Source: Brienomyrus brachyistius (lineage: Eukaryota; Chordata; Actinopteri; Osteoglossiformes; Mormyridae). Taken from it: DNA of 64,000 nucleotides. The stretch covers positions 16,812,254 to 16,876,253 of the forward strand of contig NC_064555.1 of NCBI RefSeq assembly GCF_023856365.1, read 5' to 3'. The notes below the pieces were generated by a model. The model saw only the letters and a list, made by a program, of their open reading frames with translations, was not told the origin of the DNA and did not search any database. Made by a program: the position numbers and the translations under genes. The first letter of the stretch is position 1, and the number at the start of each line of letters is the position of its first letter. Positions 48,901 to 62,600 of the stretch are shown here, piece by piece.

Positions 48901-50771
48901 AGGATGGGCTGTTGCCCTCCCCAGCCCCTGAGCCCAGCGTGCTCCGTGACGGCTGGCCCAGTTTGTTGCCCTGGTCAATCTGCTCGTTGATGCGCATGGT
49001 GTCATAAATGGAGCGCTGCGGCACGTAGCAGTCCTCGATGTACGCCTCCTCATCGTCGCCCTTGCCCAGACATCGAGGGTTCTGCCGCAAGCAGTCCGGC
49101 CGGCTCAGGGGCTTCCCCATGGCAGCTTGAGGGGCTCACGCAGCCGGCCCTCTCACACGCAGCAATGGGGATGGATCTCTCCCACCCACATTCAACAAAT
49201 CCACATGCAAACAACAGTCCTCCAACGGTCTGATGGCAAATTAGGCACCACCAAACCACACATGCGAAAAGATATTTCCCAATCGAATGTATTTTAAAAG
49301 TTCACAGGAAGTTTAGAGTAAAGCTGGTTGTTTCTTAGGCGGCCTGTAAGTTCTTTGTGGAGTCATTGGTGCTGGTATGAGAGGCTTCTCCTCTGAATCA
49401 TCCTCATCTCTCTGAGCCATTTGTCACAGACGCATGGGGGCTAGTTTCCATAACAGACAGAAGTTTGTGATGGGGTGTAGGGCCTTGCTCAGTACAGCTT
49501 CCACCCTCCCTGGGGGTCCCGCCCCTGGGCCCATGCTGTGTCTCTTAAGGCTACTTCCTGTCCGTTTCCCTGCCTCTTTGATTCTCCCACAACACAAAAA
49601 AACAGACAAAATAGTTCAGCAGTCGTATAGACGGGGCAGGCAAAGTGCTCGGTTCCTTTTAAGGTGTGCTCAGCAGACACTGTCGGACAAAAACACAAAC
49701 GGGCGCCGGGGGCGATGTGCACTTGGCTGATGTATTTTTGAAATTTGTGCCTTTTTTAAATCCAGGTTCAGTCCAGCTGGCTGAGATTTCCTGTTAAATT
49801 TGAACACCATTCTCTGCGGACATCAGAAAACAAATCGAGGCTCCTAGACAACGAAAGGCTTCTCTGAACAAAGCGGCGATGACGTCTACACTCTGAGAAA
49901 TTAAAAGGAAAAAGGAAAGACAAAAATTTGTATAAAGGTGAAAGGAAAGCAGTCAGTTACCGCAGGCGAGCAGAGTATGTGCAGCTCGATAGGCTGTCGG
50001 TGTTGCTGCACAGTTTGATGTGTCTTTTCGTATCCCTCCTTTCTTCAATTCCCATCGCAGGGACGGAGAGGTGTGCATCTAGTACCAGTGACCTCCCATG
50101 TGTGTCCAGGGGGCCTCTTCATCATCATCATCATCATCATCCTCACCAAGGGCACCATCACCACCCCTCGTCAGTCTACCCGCAAAAGGAGGGGGGGCTT
50201 TACGTTAAATCCGGACTCCCCCGCTCTGACTTTCCTCTCAAGTCAGTCCTACGGTTTCAGGCAAAAAAACAGACAAAGAAGTGCCGATCCATGTCCACAT
50301 GGGGGGGGTGCCATTTCTTCCTCCCTGGCCCCCCCAGTCATCCTCTGATCCAAGACTGGTCAGAAAAGCAGCGACCCAAACACACGTCCGTGTGCAGGAC
50401 TCGGGCAATGCAAGGGGCGAGTTTACGTGGAAGTGGCCAACAGGCACACAGGCTTGTATCCGGAGGGCACGAGAGCAGACAGACCACCTCCTCAGCCAAG
50501 TCTCCTTCCTCACAGCTGACACGTCTGCTGAAGATCCACAGACAAATGAAAAAGCAGGAGAAAGACCTTTGTTTCCTCCTCTTCTGTTCTCCTCCTCTGC
50601 TTTCGCTCGTCGCTTTCTTCCACAGCTTCCCTCAGACTGCTACACACAGCTGAAATGGTTTGCAGCTGCTATAAAAAAGTCTCCCTCCTCTCCGCTCTCC
50701 TCCCTCGCTCGCTCACCCACCCGCTTGCCTGTCTGACCCCCCCCAAACGCTAACTCGCCTGCTCTCACTCA

Positions 50772-50816
<45 letters not shown>

Positions 50817-52177
50817 CCGTGTTTTTGTTTGAATCCAGCACCGTTTGTTCAGCTTCCTGCTTGAGTATTAAAAGACAGGAAGTGCTCCAATCATGCCCGT
50901 TTCCTCTCTCCCCCCTAAAAAAAAGAAATAAATAAATACAGGCAGGCGGGATGTGGGGGAGTAAGCGGGAGGCGTGGTGAGCAGAGCGGAGCAGAGAGGG
51001 GGTGTGTGGCCAGAGCGATTGTCAAACCAAGGGCTTTAGCTGGTTTCCGCTTCCAGAAGGGAAAAAAAAAATCACTGGGCACCATGCATGAGCAAGATAA
51101 TCCCAAACTAAACAGCGAAAATCGTCGGCGGATGCAAAAAAAAGGAGGGTGAATTAAAGTCTTCTTGTGCGAATTGCACATTGGGTTTGAGTCATTTTTC
51201 CCAAAATGTCAGGAAGCTCTCTGAAAAGCCGGAGTGCAGATAAGAGGGATCCTGCAGGACTGCAGAGGCTGGGAGCCGGAGAGGAATCTGCTCAGCGTGA
51301 GCCGCACTCGCGCCGAGATTGCCGAGGACTCCCTGCCTGCGCTGCCGCCGCCTTCATCTGAGCTTTGTAATCCCGACCCGATTCTCCCGGGCCGAAAAAA
51401 CGTCAAGTGGTAAGAAAAGGATCGAGTGAGGAGCCAATCCCAGTCGGGGACAAAAAAATCAAATGCAGCACCTTTTTCCAAAACAGGCGAACCAGAGGCT
51501 CACCCAGTCAGCTTGTCTACTCTCCGGGTCTTTGTCAGGCAGCCACGCAGGACAGCCGAGCACTTGGATTGTTTAAACGGCACAAAGGCGGCTGCGGGTC
51601 CCCCGTATCGCGGCTCGACATTCCAGCCAGCGCACTGAAACCCGAGCCGGCGAGGCGGGGTGTGTGTCTGTGTGAGTGTGTGCGCGCGTGCGTGTGCGTG
51701 TCTGTGTATGTGTGCATGTGGCAGGGGCTGCGGGGCATGTGGACTGTGGGCGTCAGGGAGGCGATGTAACCCAGACGGGGGCAGCAAGACCCCCCCCCCC
51801 ATCACTCTTTCTCCTGATCCCCCTCTTTTTCCCTTTCAGACCTTTCGGGTCACTTATTCCCTTCTGAAGACTTTCCCCTTCCTCTCACTCACGGTTGCTC
51901 TGCACTGTTTCAGCAACAGGCAGCCTGAGTAGAGGTATGCCTGCTTACTCCCGACCTTGCCGTCACTCTGGGGGTGGGGGTCTCTCTGTTCTCTCTTCCT
52001 CTCCCTCCCTCCCTGACTGCTGCTGGGAGCTGCCACATTGCCCGTGGCCTGCATGTCAAACAAGCTAAATATTCTGGCTCTGTTTAAACCCCCATCTCTC
52101 TCTCTGTCAGTTGTGCTGCAGCTGTCATGCCGGCCTGCAAGACAAACTTCTCTAAAAGAAACAAAAGCCATTTGTCT

Positions 52178-52218
<41 letters not shown>

Positions 52219-52787
52219 CTTCTCTCTCACACACACACACACACTCTTTCTCTCCCACCTTCGCCCACCAGTGGTGGCTTCTTCAAACCCAGCCCCACCT
52301 CACCAGAACCATGACATGTACCACAGCCAGCATGCACACAATCGGGCCGGTCATCGGGACGAAGAGAGAGAGCAGCAGAGGTCAAGTGAGGAGGAGAAAA
52401 AAAAAACAGAAGGGGATGAAAAAAAGGAAAAGAAAAGAAAATCTGCTTATAACGTCTAGGATTTGCACTGTTTTATTCCTCAGATGACAAGCCACCATTA
52501 CACTGCGGAAGGAGCCCTCTTCCCCTCCTGTTCTGTGCACCGGAGCTCTGTGCTGGTCTTCATCACTTACTCACCCTCACCACACACGCACACATTCTCC
52601 CTCTCCCTCTGAGATGCCAAATGACATCCTTTCAATAGCATTCCTAAAATGTAGCCCATTCTGACACTGCCCAGGGGTGTGGAATGGACATGCACAGCGC
52701 TCCCATCTCTTATGGGACACCTGTTCTCCCAGAATCCCTCACAGCCCCTGCTGTTGTATTCCTGCCTCTTTTATTCTGTATTCAGGT

Positions 52788-52847
<60 letters not shown>

Positions 52848-53795
52848 CTGTACTCATATCTTTGTGGGGACCATCCATTAATTTCTATGGGAAAATGTCT
52901 AACCCTAACCTAGTACTAACCTTAACCATAAACGACTTTTGGCATTTTTTGACTGCAGTCACAAATTTTTATAAAATTGAGTTTCCCCTTGTGGGGACAA
53001 AAAAATGGTCCCAACTATGTTAAAATTTTTTTATCACAATGTAATGTATACATGAGCCATCCACCCACACACACACACTCCTGACCCTCATACAGTACTT
53101 ACTTCAGCTTGATCATTAACCAGCCCTCACCTGCTGGAATAAATGTCAGCTTTGTTAAAGCGTAACAGTATCACTCGAGAGAGTGCATAAAGGGAACAAA
53201 CAAAGACCAGGGTCCAAACCAATAACGTGGCCGCGTTCGCTAATCAAAGAGGTGGGGGGTGTCACAGCCACTACTACACCTCAGTGAGTCTCTAATGCGA
53301 TATCACAGGAGACTCAAGCTATCAGAACTGGCAGGACTGGCTTTTTCCTCCCAAGGGAGATACCTGATGGTCTCTGCAAACCAGGTTCTCTTTTATGCCA
53401 TGTGATTGGGGGGGCTGCACCCATCTCTCTCCCTCACTCCTCCTTCCTCACATACCTGCCCAAACAAAGCACATGCAAACACCCCAGGGGGAAAAAAGGC
53501 AGAGAAGCACAGCGGACAGGAGAGAACACGAGGCTACCATCTTCAATTCCAACCAGGGCAGTCAACAACAGGGACTATAACAATGGAAAGTCCCATCATG
53601 CACTGCGGCGGTGTAGCAACTACCACAGATGGGGCTGCTAGCTCTACTGGTCAGCAGTGCTATCACTTATGACGAGAGGATTACTGGTGAGTTAATGGAG
53701 GAAGATGAGGGGGTACACCACAGGGTGGGGGGAGGGGTGTTATGGAATGTCAGCATGATTCAAAGCAGCTGAAATAACAGGAACAGCGTGTGCGT

Positions 53796-53835
<40 letters not shown>

Positions 53836-56800
53836 AAACAAAGGCATCATCATGTACTCCTAGGGCCAGCAGGCACAGAGAAGGTCACCCTACAAACTCT
53901 AACCGTAAAAGTAACCAATTCAAACCCGGCCATAATATATAACAATAAGGACAGCAACTTTCACTTTAAAACCCTGAATGCAGAACTAAAGCTGGCTGTT
54001 GGAAGACACATGTTTGGAAGGAACCAATAGGAGGTAGCGAACCGCAGGGAATCAATCGGGGGCAGCGAACTGCAGGGAACCAACCAGGGGGAGAGCTTTA
54101 TTTCATTGAGCTTCTTAATTGGCCCATTTTAGGGCCACATGATAAAAGGGGCTGGTCCAAAGTCCCAGTGGGTGGGAGAGCTTACCATTGCTCTGCTCCA
54201 AGCAAGCAGCCCACTTCCATGCGCCTCCCAATAAGCAGTGGGATTCCCAGCTCTGTCTGTTCTGGTTCTCCTCGGCACGGATGAGCAATGCGACACGGAC
54301 CCCCCGATGATTCTCAGTATCTGACCACCCTCATATTTCCCCACGAGCTCATACACCGACATCCTGAACTGCCAATTTCCTCACAGGACCTAGGGTGAAA
54401 TGATCTCCTGTGGGTGCATGGGCGGGTAGGGTTATAGCACCGACAGTCTGGAATCTGCTGCTGCAGAGTCTGCGAATTGTAAAGTCTATTTCAACTTCTA
54501 AGCTCCAGTTAAAAACATATCTATCAGCGGAATGTCACAATACATCATCCAGTCTGTACGGCTGTAGGTTTTTTTTCCCATTTTTGTTGTTACTGTTCTA
54601 TGGTTTTCTGTTGGATTGTATGTACTGTAAAGTGACCTTGAGCATGAGAAAAGCGCAATACAAATAGAACTCATCATCATCATCATCATCATCATCATTA
54701 ATATGGCCACCTTGGGGTACACAAAAAAAAAAAAAAAAAACTGAACCCTGAGCTACCATACAGGAGGTCGGGCTGCAAAGTGGCAAAGGGTGGGGGCAGC
54801 CACAGGAAACCAGGGTGAGGTTGGAATGGGACTTAGCAGCTATTATGGCACCTCTTGCAGCCAGGAATTCTCTACCATGGAATTCCCATTTGGACTGAGG
54901 GGACAGGGCAAGAATCCGGGAGTACCGCACCCTGTGTGTGAGAGAGACAGCTGGGATTCTTACCCAACTGCACAATAACCAGAGACATTGGGGAATGTAT
55001 CTGGACTCACACATTGTAAACACACACTGACGCCACACAGCATTGCATCCATCCACCTGTACGCACACTGATGGCCCAGCACTGCATCCACATACCTGTA
55101 CACACACTGACGGCACATCTGACACAGCCATGACACACCTGTATGCACAGTGAAGGCACAGCACTGCATCCACTTCCCAGGAAGCACACTGAGTCACACA
55201 TTGTAAACACACACTGATGCCTCACAGCATGCACACCTGTACGCACACTGACAGCACATCATTGCATCCACACACCTGCATGCACACCAACGGCAAAGCA
55301 CTGCATCGACACACTAACAGCACAGCACTTCATCCACATTCCTGCACGCACACTGATGGCAGAGCACTGCATCCACACATCAATGGCACAGCACTGTATC
55401 CACATTCCTGCAGTAACACTGATGGCAGAGCACTGCATCCACACATCAACGGCACAGCACTGCATTCACACTCTTCCTCCATAAGAAACATGACCACCCC
55501 AGCACAGAACATCCACCAGAACCTACAGACCTCTGCATTGCTCACTGTCTGCATAAACACGCACACAGGGGGAGAGGACATCACACACCTACATCAGCAG
55601 AAGTGTGAACACGCAGAAACATCAGAAAATGAGGGAAGAGGGCAGAGGAGGTTTCTGAGACTCATGGGTTTCACTCAGGTCCACTTTGCTAACTTGATTA
55701 GATCACTGTTGATATGATAAATGACAAAAATGGCTCCCTGAATGACCCTCTACACCCCTGAGTAAGAGAGAAGCTCCTCACTGTTCCTCAGCACTGCCCA
55801 TGCCAGCAAACACACTCAGTGCCTCGACCTCACAGTACTGGGGGGAAGGGGGGGGGTCACAGCGGCCAAGTTTAACTAAACGTAGGTGTGTTTATAGTTA
55901 CAAGCGAGTGAAAGTGGAGGTAGGGGGGGTGGGGAGGCTGCAACAGACTACAGAGATCATGAGGGAAAGAAGATCATGAAGAGGCACCCTCCCACCCCGC
56001 CGGCCTCCTGGAAGATGAGGAACCCTGCACAGGCTAAGAATAACACTGTCCCACATGCCGCTATGGCACGTTTCACTCTGCCTTCACCTGCCTTCCACCT
56101 CCCCAACCCCGACAAGCATGGCAGTCTATGATCAGTCCCTGCTTCTCTGCATTCTGATCCTCGCTGCATCCACTAGTATTTTGTGACAGAGTTCAGTGAG
56201 AGACGGACAGGGATAGAGGGAGCAGAAGAGAGAGAGAGAGAAGGAGGGGGGAGAGAATGCGATCGGATCCTGAGTGTAATTAAGGCTGCCTCTGATCAGT
56301 GACCACCCCCCCCCGGCTCTGGAATCAGGGTTATAGAGACAACTCACATAGGCGACCGGAGACGGGAATAGGGGGAGCAGTCAAGAGCCATGACAGGCAA
56401 GTCAAGAAGTAGTCAGACCTCTGTATGGGGGTGGGAGAGAGAGAGGGAGGGACTTTCCACTGTACAACAGGGCCAAGGAGACCGAGCAGCACGGCACACT
56501 CCCTGAATGACGGCTGAGCTTGTGGACAGTGACATCACAGTCACAGTGATGTGGGGACGCAGCTCCGAGTGACAGCCAGCCACCGTCACCAAAGGAGGAG
56601 CACAACCCTGTCCGCAACAGATATGGCAGAAACGCCTTCCAGGCCACCAGCCATACCAACGGAGAATCTCGTGCCTCTGAGCACAAAGAAGGGGCCCCAA
56701 GAGGTGGGGCAGAAGGTTCACTGGGTAGAATAAAGACCCGCCCCCCAGATGCCGAAACAGGCTGCTGCTCCAGGTGCTAAAACTTTGCCTTTGTTACCAT

Positions 56801-59572
56801 GGTAACGACCCTAACAGGCGCCATGCTCAGCAACTGAACAGCATGTGGTGCAGGGGGGGATCGGGGGGAGGTAATGGTGTTACCATGGGAACTCTCAGCA
56901 CATGCTTAGGAGACCGATGATTCAGCATTGTCGCCACCCCTCCTCTCCACATCCCACTCAGTCTGTCTCCCAAACTCCGCTGTTCTGCTCTCTTCCGGGC
57001 CCCCTGTTGTCAACCCCCCCCCCCCAGCCGTGAACATGACTAACAATGAAGCATCATCCCACAGCATCGACTCATGAGGTCGGAAGCAGAACTGCAGCAA
57101 GAGGGGGCGATTTCCACAGCGTGACTCAGCAGCACTGGGGGTGCGGGGGCGAGGGAGGTGGAGGCTATCCGGACCTGTGAGGCTCTTACAGAAAAACACC
57201 CCCCCCCCCCCCAAGGACACTTCACAGGAAACGGAAACACTCAGCTGTCAGCTATCGCCGGCAATGAAGACCCCGCATCCCTACCTTGAAGTCGTGCAGC
57301 TGCTGCCGGATGACCTCCACCTCGGTGCCCACGGTGCCCTGCGCAGCCAGCCCATCTTCGGCGCGGCCCAGCAACTCTTGCAGCTCTGCCAGGCGGCTGT
57401 AGAAATCGCGGACGCGGCGGGCGGCCTCCTCTACCTGGGCCAGCCGTGCCTGCCCCCGTTCCGTCAGCTTGGCGGCCTGCCTGCCCAGGGCCTCGGCCTC
57501 GCGCCGCAGCGCCAGCAGGTCCGGCGAGCTGCCCTCCCGCCGCAGCATGCTGGCGCAGTCAGCCCCGTGGGCGTCCAGCTCTGTTCGCAGCGCCGCCAGC
57601 CGCACCAGGAAGCTGCGTGCCGCCTCCGCCTGGGAGGCCAGTGAGTCTGCATCCCGGCCCGCCGGACCCAGCCCATCCAGCTCGTCGTCCAGCTCGGCCA
57701 GGCGCGAGAAGACATCCCGCACGCGCGCCTGCACCTCGCCCACGCCTTGCAGCCGCGCTTCCAGAGACGAGCAGCACTGCTCCATCTGTGGGGGGAGCGT
57801 GTGTCAGTGGGGGGGTATAAGAAGGCGGCGGGATGATCATATGGGGTGGTGTGGGCTGCATTTTAATAAAAGGATAGAGGAACTCCACTGAGAGCAGCAG
57901 AGAAACCAAGAAATATTACAACACATAAGATACATAAGGCACCAGGCAAAATGCCGGACACACCTACTGAAAAATGAACAAGATAACGACCCTTAGCACT
58001 CCTCAGGGTTATGCAAGTGCTGACATGAATCCTACAGAGGTGGTCTGGGATGAGTTGGATTGAAGAGTAAGTGTGAGGTAGCCAACATATGCCCAGAACT
58101 TGTGGAAACTCCTTCAGGACTATTGGAGAAGCTTTTCAGGAGGCTACATCTGGGAGATTGTCGGAAGAATGCCAAGAGTCTGCAATGCTCTCATCGAAAT
58201 AATGGGGGCTATTTTGCAGAGTCTAAAGAGAACATTTCTCTTGACCATTGCAATATTAGATTTGCATAAATTATAAGATAACAGCAGAAACTTTGGACTG
58301 ATACTGCAGATGGAGACACAGAGAGCCCCTCCCCCGGGGCTTGGTAACCCCCCCAAAGCACAGCCCCTTACCTTCTCACCCATGTCCCCAAACTCCTTCT
58401 CTAGCTCCTGTGCCTTTCCTTCCAGCCGCAGCCGCCCCTCGCTGGTGCTGCCCGGTGCGTCAAGTACAAGTCCGCCGGCCAAGTCACGCAGGTAGGCCAC
58501 CTGTGGCTGCAGAGAACACAGCGCCTCCTGCTGGGCCCGCAGCCTCTCCAGGCTCTTGTTGCTGCATGCCTGGGGCCCCAGCGCCTCCTGGACCTCCACC
58601 TGGTGCCGGGCCGCGTCCAGCCGCCTCTCCACGGCTTGCCGGCCCTCCTCGAACTCCCGCAGACGGCTAGCCAGCTCATCCAGCTGCGTTGTGCGGCCCT
58701 GCAGCCGCTCCTCCAGGCCATCGGTGCGTCGGTTCAGCGCTGCCTTTGCGTCGCGCACCTCCTCCTCACCAACCCGGCATATCTCAACCAGCTGGTCGGC
58801 TGCCACGTTCAGTGCCTCCAGCAGGGGGCGCCGGCGTTCTAGGTCCAGAGTCAGCTGGCGAGCCTTTTGCAGGCCGTCTTCCAGTGCAGCTGGCTCAAGT
58901 GAGGGCTGAATCTCAGCCTCCCGCCTCTCGCAGTCCTCCACCCAGGGCTCTAACTCGGCCCGGTGCTGATGGAACAGATCGGCGCGGGCCAGTGCCTCAG
59001 CCAGGTGGGCCTTGCGCTTGTCACTACGCTGGTTCATGGCTTCCCAGTCCCGCTTCAAGGCACTGAGACTGGCCTGTAGTGCCACCCTCTCCTCACCACC
59101 GGAGGGCAACGAAGCCAACAGGGTGGCACCTTCGGCCTGGATGAGGTCATAGGAGCCGCGCTGCTGTGCCAGCCCCCGCTGGGCTTGCTCCTGCTGCGAC
59201 AGCAGCGCCCGCAGCGCCTCTGGCTGGCAGGGCAGGGCGTCGTCGGCCACAGGCCACGCCCCCACCTCACGGGCCTGCTCAGGGACTTGCTCATCCAGCC
59301 AGCTGCGCAGCTCATCGAACATCTGCTGGAACTGCTGTGTGCTACAGAGAGCAGCCTGCAGCTGTGACAGGCCATCAGCTGGGAAGGGAGGAGGGGAACA
59401 ACATTAATTACTCATTGATATCTTCAATGACACAAACAACTTATATATGATGTAAGTGTCTTTTTGGTATTTAATGGACATAGACACCATACTGCTTTCA
59501 CACTCGCCCACTGCCTTCTGTGGTGTTGTATTGAGGGCCGGTCTCTCTCTCTCACACACAAACATGCGCGCT

Positions 59573-59613
<41 letters not shown>

Positions 59614-62600
59614 TCTCCACCACTTTCCAAAGCACAGACACATCCAAAAACACCAATATTAACATGTTCCCCATAGGAAAAAACAAAGAGATGTCTCAGA
59701 GAAAGACAGTGAGATGGACAGCAGGGCAGAGAAATTGACAGAAACACAGAAGAGGGAGACAGGTGCAGAGAGGTAGAGACAGGCACAGAAAGTCAGACAG
59801 AAAGGGAGAGAGACACAGAGAGGGATAGACAGGCACAGAGAGAGAGGTAGAGAGACAGACACGGAGGGAGACGGGCACAGAGAGACAACAGACAGATAGA
59901 ACACATACAGGCACTGAGTGAGAGACAGACATAGACAGGGAGAGACACAGACAGGAGTGCACAAAGTAATAGGGGAGGTTGACCAGACCCGCTCTCTCCT
60001 CCAGGCTCCTGAGGGGGGCGCTCACGCTCTCCAGCCTTTTGCGGAGCTCATCCCGCAGGTACGGCTCAGCCACGATGGCGCTCAGCTCCTGGCACAGCTC
60101 CTCGGCCTGGCCTAGCTGGGCCCGCTGCCTCTCCAGCTGGGCCCGCAGCTCGCTGGTCTCCTGCAGCTGGCGACGCAGCGCCTCTGGCCGGCTACTGGGT
60201 GAGGCCTGAGCATCCAACTTTGTGCCGAGCACCGCCACGCCGGATGCCAGCTCCCGGAGTGCCGCCTGGTACCGCTGGCTGGCCGCTTGGGCGCGATCGA
60301 TGTCATCGGAGCGGCGGGACAAGCGCTCCGTCAGCTCGGCCCACTGCCGTGACACGGTGCTCAGCTGCTCCCGCACCTCCTCCTGATCCTGTGCCTCCTC
60401 GCCACCTGGGCACAGGATGCCCTCTGCCGCTCGGGTCAGCTGGTCAAACTGCGGCCGGCGCGTCTCAAACTCCCGCAGCATGATCTGTTTGCGTGTGTGA
60501 GAGACAGTGAATTAAACCTCTGGAGTTGACGGTATCGTCGGCGATGCCACATATCTTCCTTGTGTATTTCAGTTCTTAACTCGCTGAAATCTTATTGTAG
60601 AAACATGAAAAAAACGCTGGTTAAATCCATAATCTGTCTTCTTTTCAAAACGTCCATTGTCGGAAGTATTCAATATTTTAAATTTAGGTTAAATCAACAA
60701 AAAAGTAAACCATGTCACCTTACTTTGTTTTATCTGCATCGGGGCGTATAGTGCCGCCCTCACCTGAAGATCGTTATTCGCAGTCTAAATAGCCGCATTT
60801 CCGCGTATTCAAATCACATTCGCATAGTAATTTGATGAACAACGCAACGGTGAAACACGATCCAGATACATCCCCATCAGCACCATGAAAGTGGGGGGGA
60901 TGTGGCCAGACACATGAAAGTTGCTACATATTCAATGAAAGGAGCCAAAATTGTGACATGAGTTTTTCTTATTTATTTCAGCTGAATGTTGCAACTACAT
61001 CATTTAGTCATATTCATGTAGCCAAGACTTTAGTGATCAGATATCTGGGATCAAAACAAACTGCCACCATTGCTTACTATGTGCTTTTGTAATGTTTCTG
61101 CAAGTGTTCCAAACTGCATTTTGAAATGTCTATACTTTGATGTTAAATTACAACCTTCACATAAATCTGACATATTTACACAGTACACTAAGATTAAGAT
61201 GAGTCTAATGCCAAAACAAATGTATAAGAAATCATTTATTTGCCATGAATTAAGTTTATGATATTGAATGAAATGTGTGACCATGCCCCAGTCAGTGAAA
61301 GTGTGCCCCCACCCCTAGACCCCAGAGGGTTAAGGTCCATCTACAGGTCATATTGTACATTTTACATCAAAATCTGAGGGGAAAAAATGAAGAGAGAGGA
61401 AACTGGTAATATAGAGCATTCCTAGTTTTGTTGTCAAGTTAAATTAGTGTTTTGTATTTATTTTGTATATTTTTTTCTTTATTGAAAAACAAAATGAAAC
61501 AAAACATGTAATACAAAGAAAATTCAAAGAAAAATCCACTTTGGGATGCACAACGTCTATTCTAAGATGCTGTATTTTAGACAGATGGTACTCCATTGAT
61601 CTCCTGAGGGAGATTACGAGAGGATGACGTGTAATAATGTGAATGTCTAACAGGCCTGCCAGGGCTCCTGTACCTGCACTTGCTGCTTCTGCGTGCTCAG
61701 CATATTGGGGTCGACGCTCAGGGGCCCCAGCACACCCATCATCAGCTCCTTCTCCTGCAGCCAGGGGCCCAGCTGGCCGGCTGCCACCGCGAAGCTGCCC
61801 AGCCGGTCGGCACAGGTCTCCAGTTCCGCCTGCCTATCTGCCGCCTTCCGATTGGCTCTCTCCCACAGTGAGTCTGACAGGAGGGCAGAAAAAGCGGAGT
61901 CACGGACGCAGCTTAGAAACCATGGCAACCGAATTGGGGGTGGTGGGGGGGGGGGGGGGGTGGGGTGGGATGCCATGGCAACTCCTGAATGGTCGGACTG
62001 CATGACTCAGTCTGGCTGAGTATAAATATCGTAATCAGAATATCGGCCAAAAGAAAAGCTTTAAAAAAAAAAGAGCAGTCTGGATGTCCTTCCGTTCTTT
62101 CCTAATCTAAAGTGTCCTTGCTGCTGCCCCAGGTCGTCTGCCCGCCACAGAAAACCAGCCCCCACCACATCTAAGTGCCTGATTCTGGCATTAGACCGCA
62201 CTGGGAAGTGTCTGTGCTGAGTAAATAGCGGCCTCTGAAATAAACGCCCCAAAGGGCTGCATTCACCACACTTTCATAAACACCATCATTCTCCGATACT
62301 TATGTGTTTGTCCAAAAAAAACATTTAAGCAAACACAGCTCAGGGCTTCACATTCCGTCCATTTATAGAGCTGGGGAGTGATTCGGAAGTGGTCACATGT
62401 CCAGGTTCATACCCAGCATGCCGTGTCCGCCTCTGTCCCTACAAGATCAGAGTCAACTGCAGATCTGAGTCGAGCATGCACTGCTGATCCAAGTCAAACA
62501 TGTTTAATTACTAAAGTATCAAACTATTTAAATAATAAAGGACAACTGCGAAACCTGCACCCTTACTAGTTATAGAAAGTTAAAGCTCATCTCTTGTATT

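Larger units (their letters stand above)
49121..51660 (-). promoter_or_regulatory. Candidate internal macf1 promoter and 5'UTR region
   Basis: The start codon at 49120 needs a promoter to its right. CpG-rich sequence is concentrated at about 51290-51400 and 51590-51680, and a pyrimidine-rich (CT)n block lies at 50680-50810. I see no TATA box or defined start site, so the extent is inferred only. Confidence 0.3.

Noticed and set aside
47800..49007. Plus-strand frames opposite the alternative exon
   Set aside because: They are shadows of the GC-rich minus-strand coding exon.
58144..58371. C-terminal extension of the macf1 exon past 58372
   Set aside because: The region is antisense Tc1 transposase remnant, and a consensus donor gtaagg lies at the exon end.
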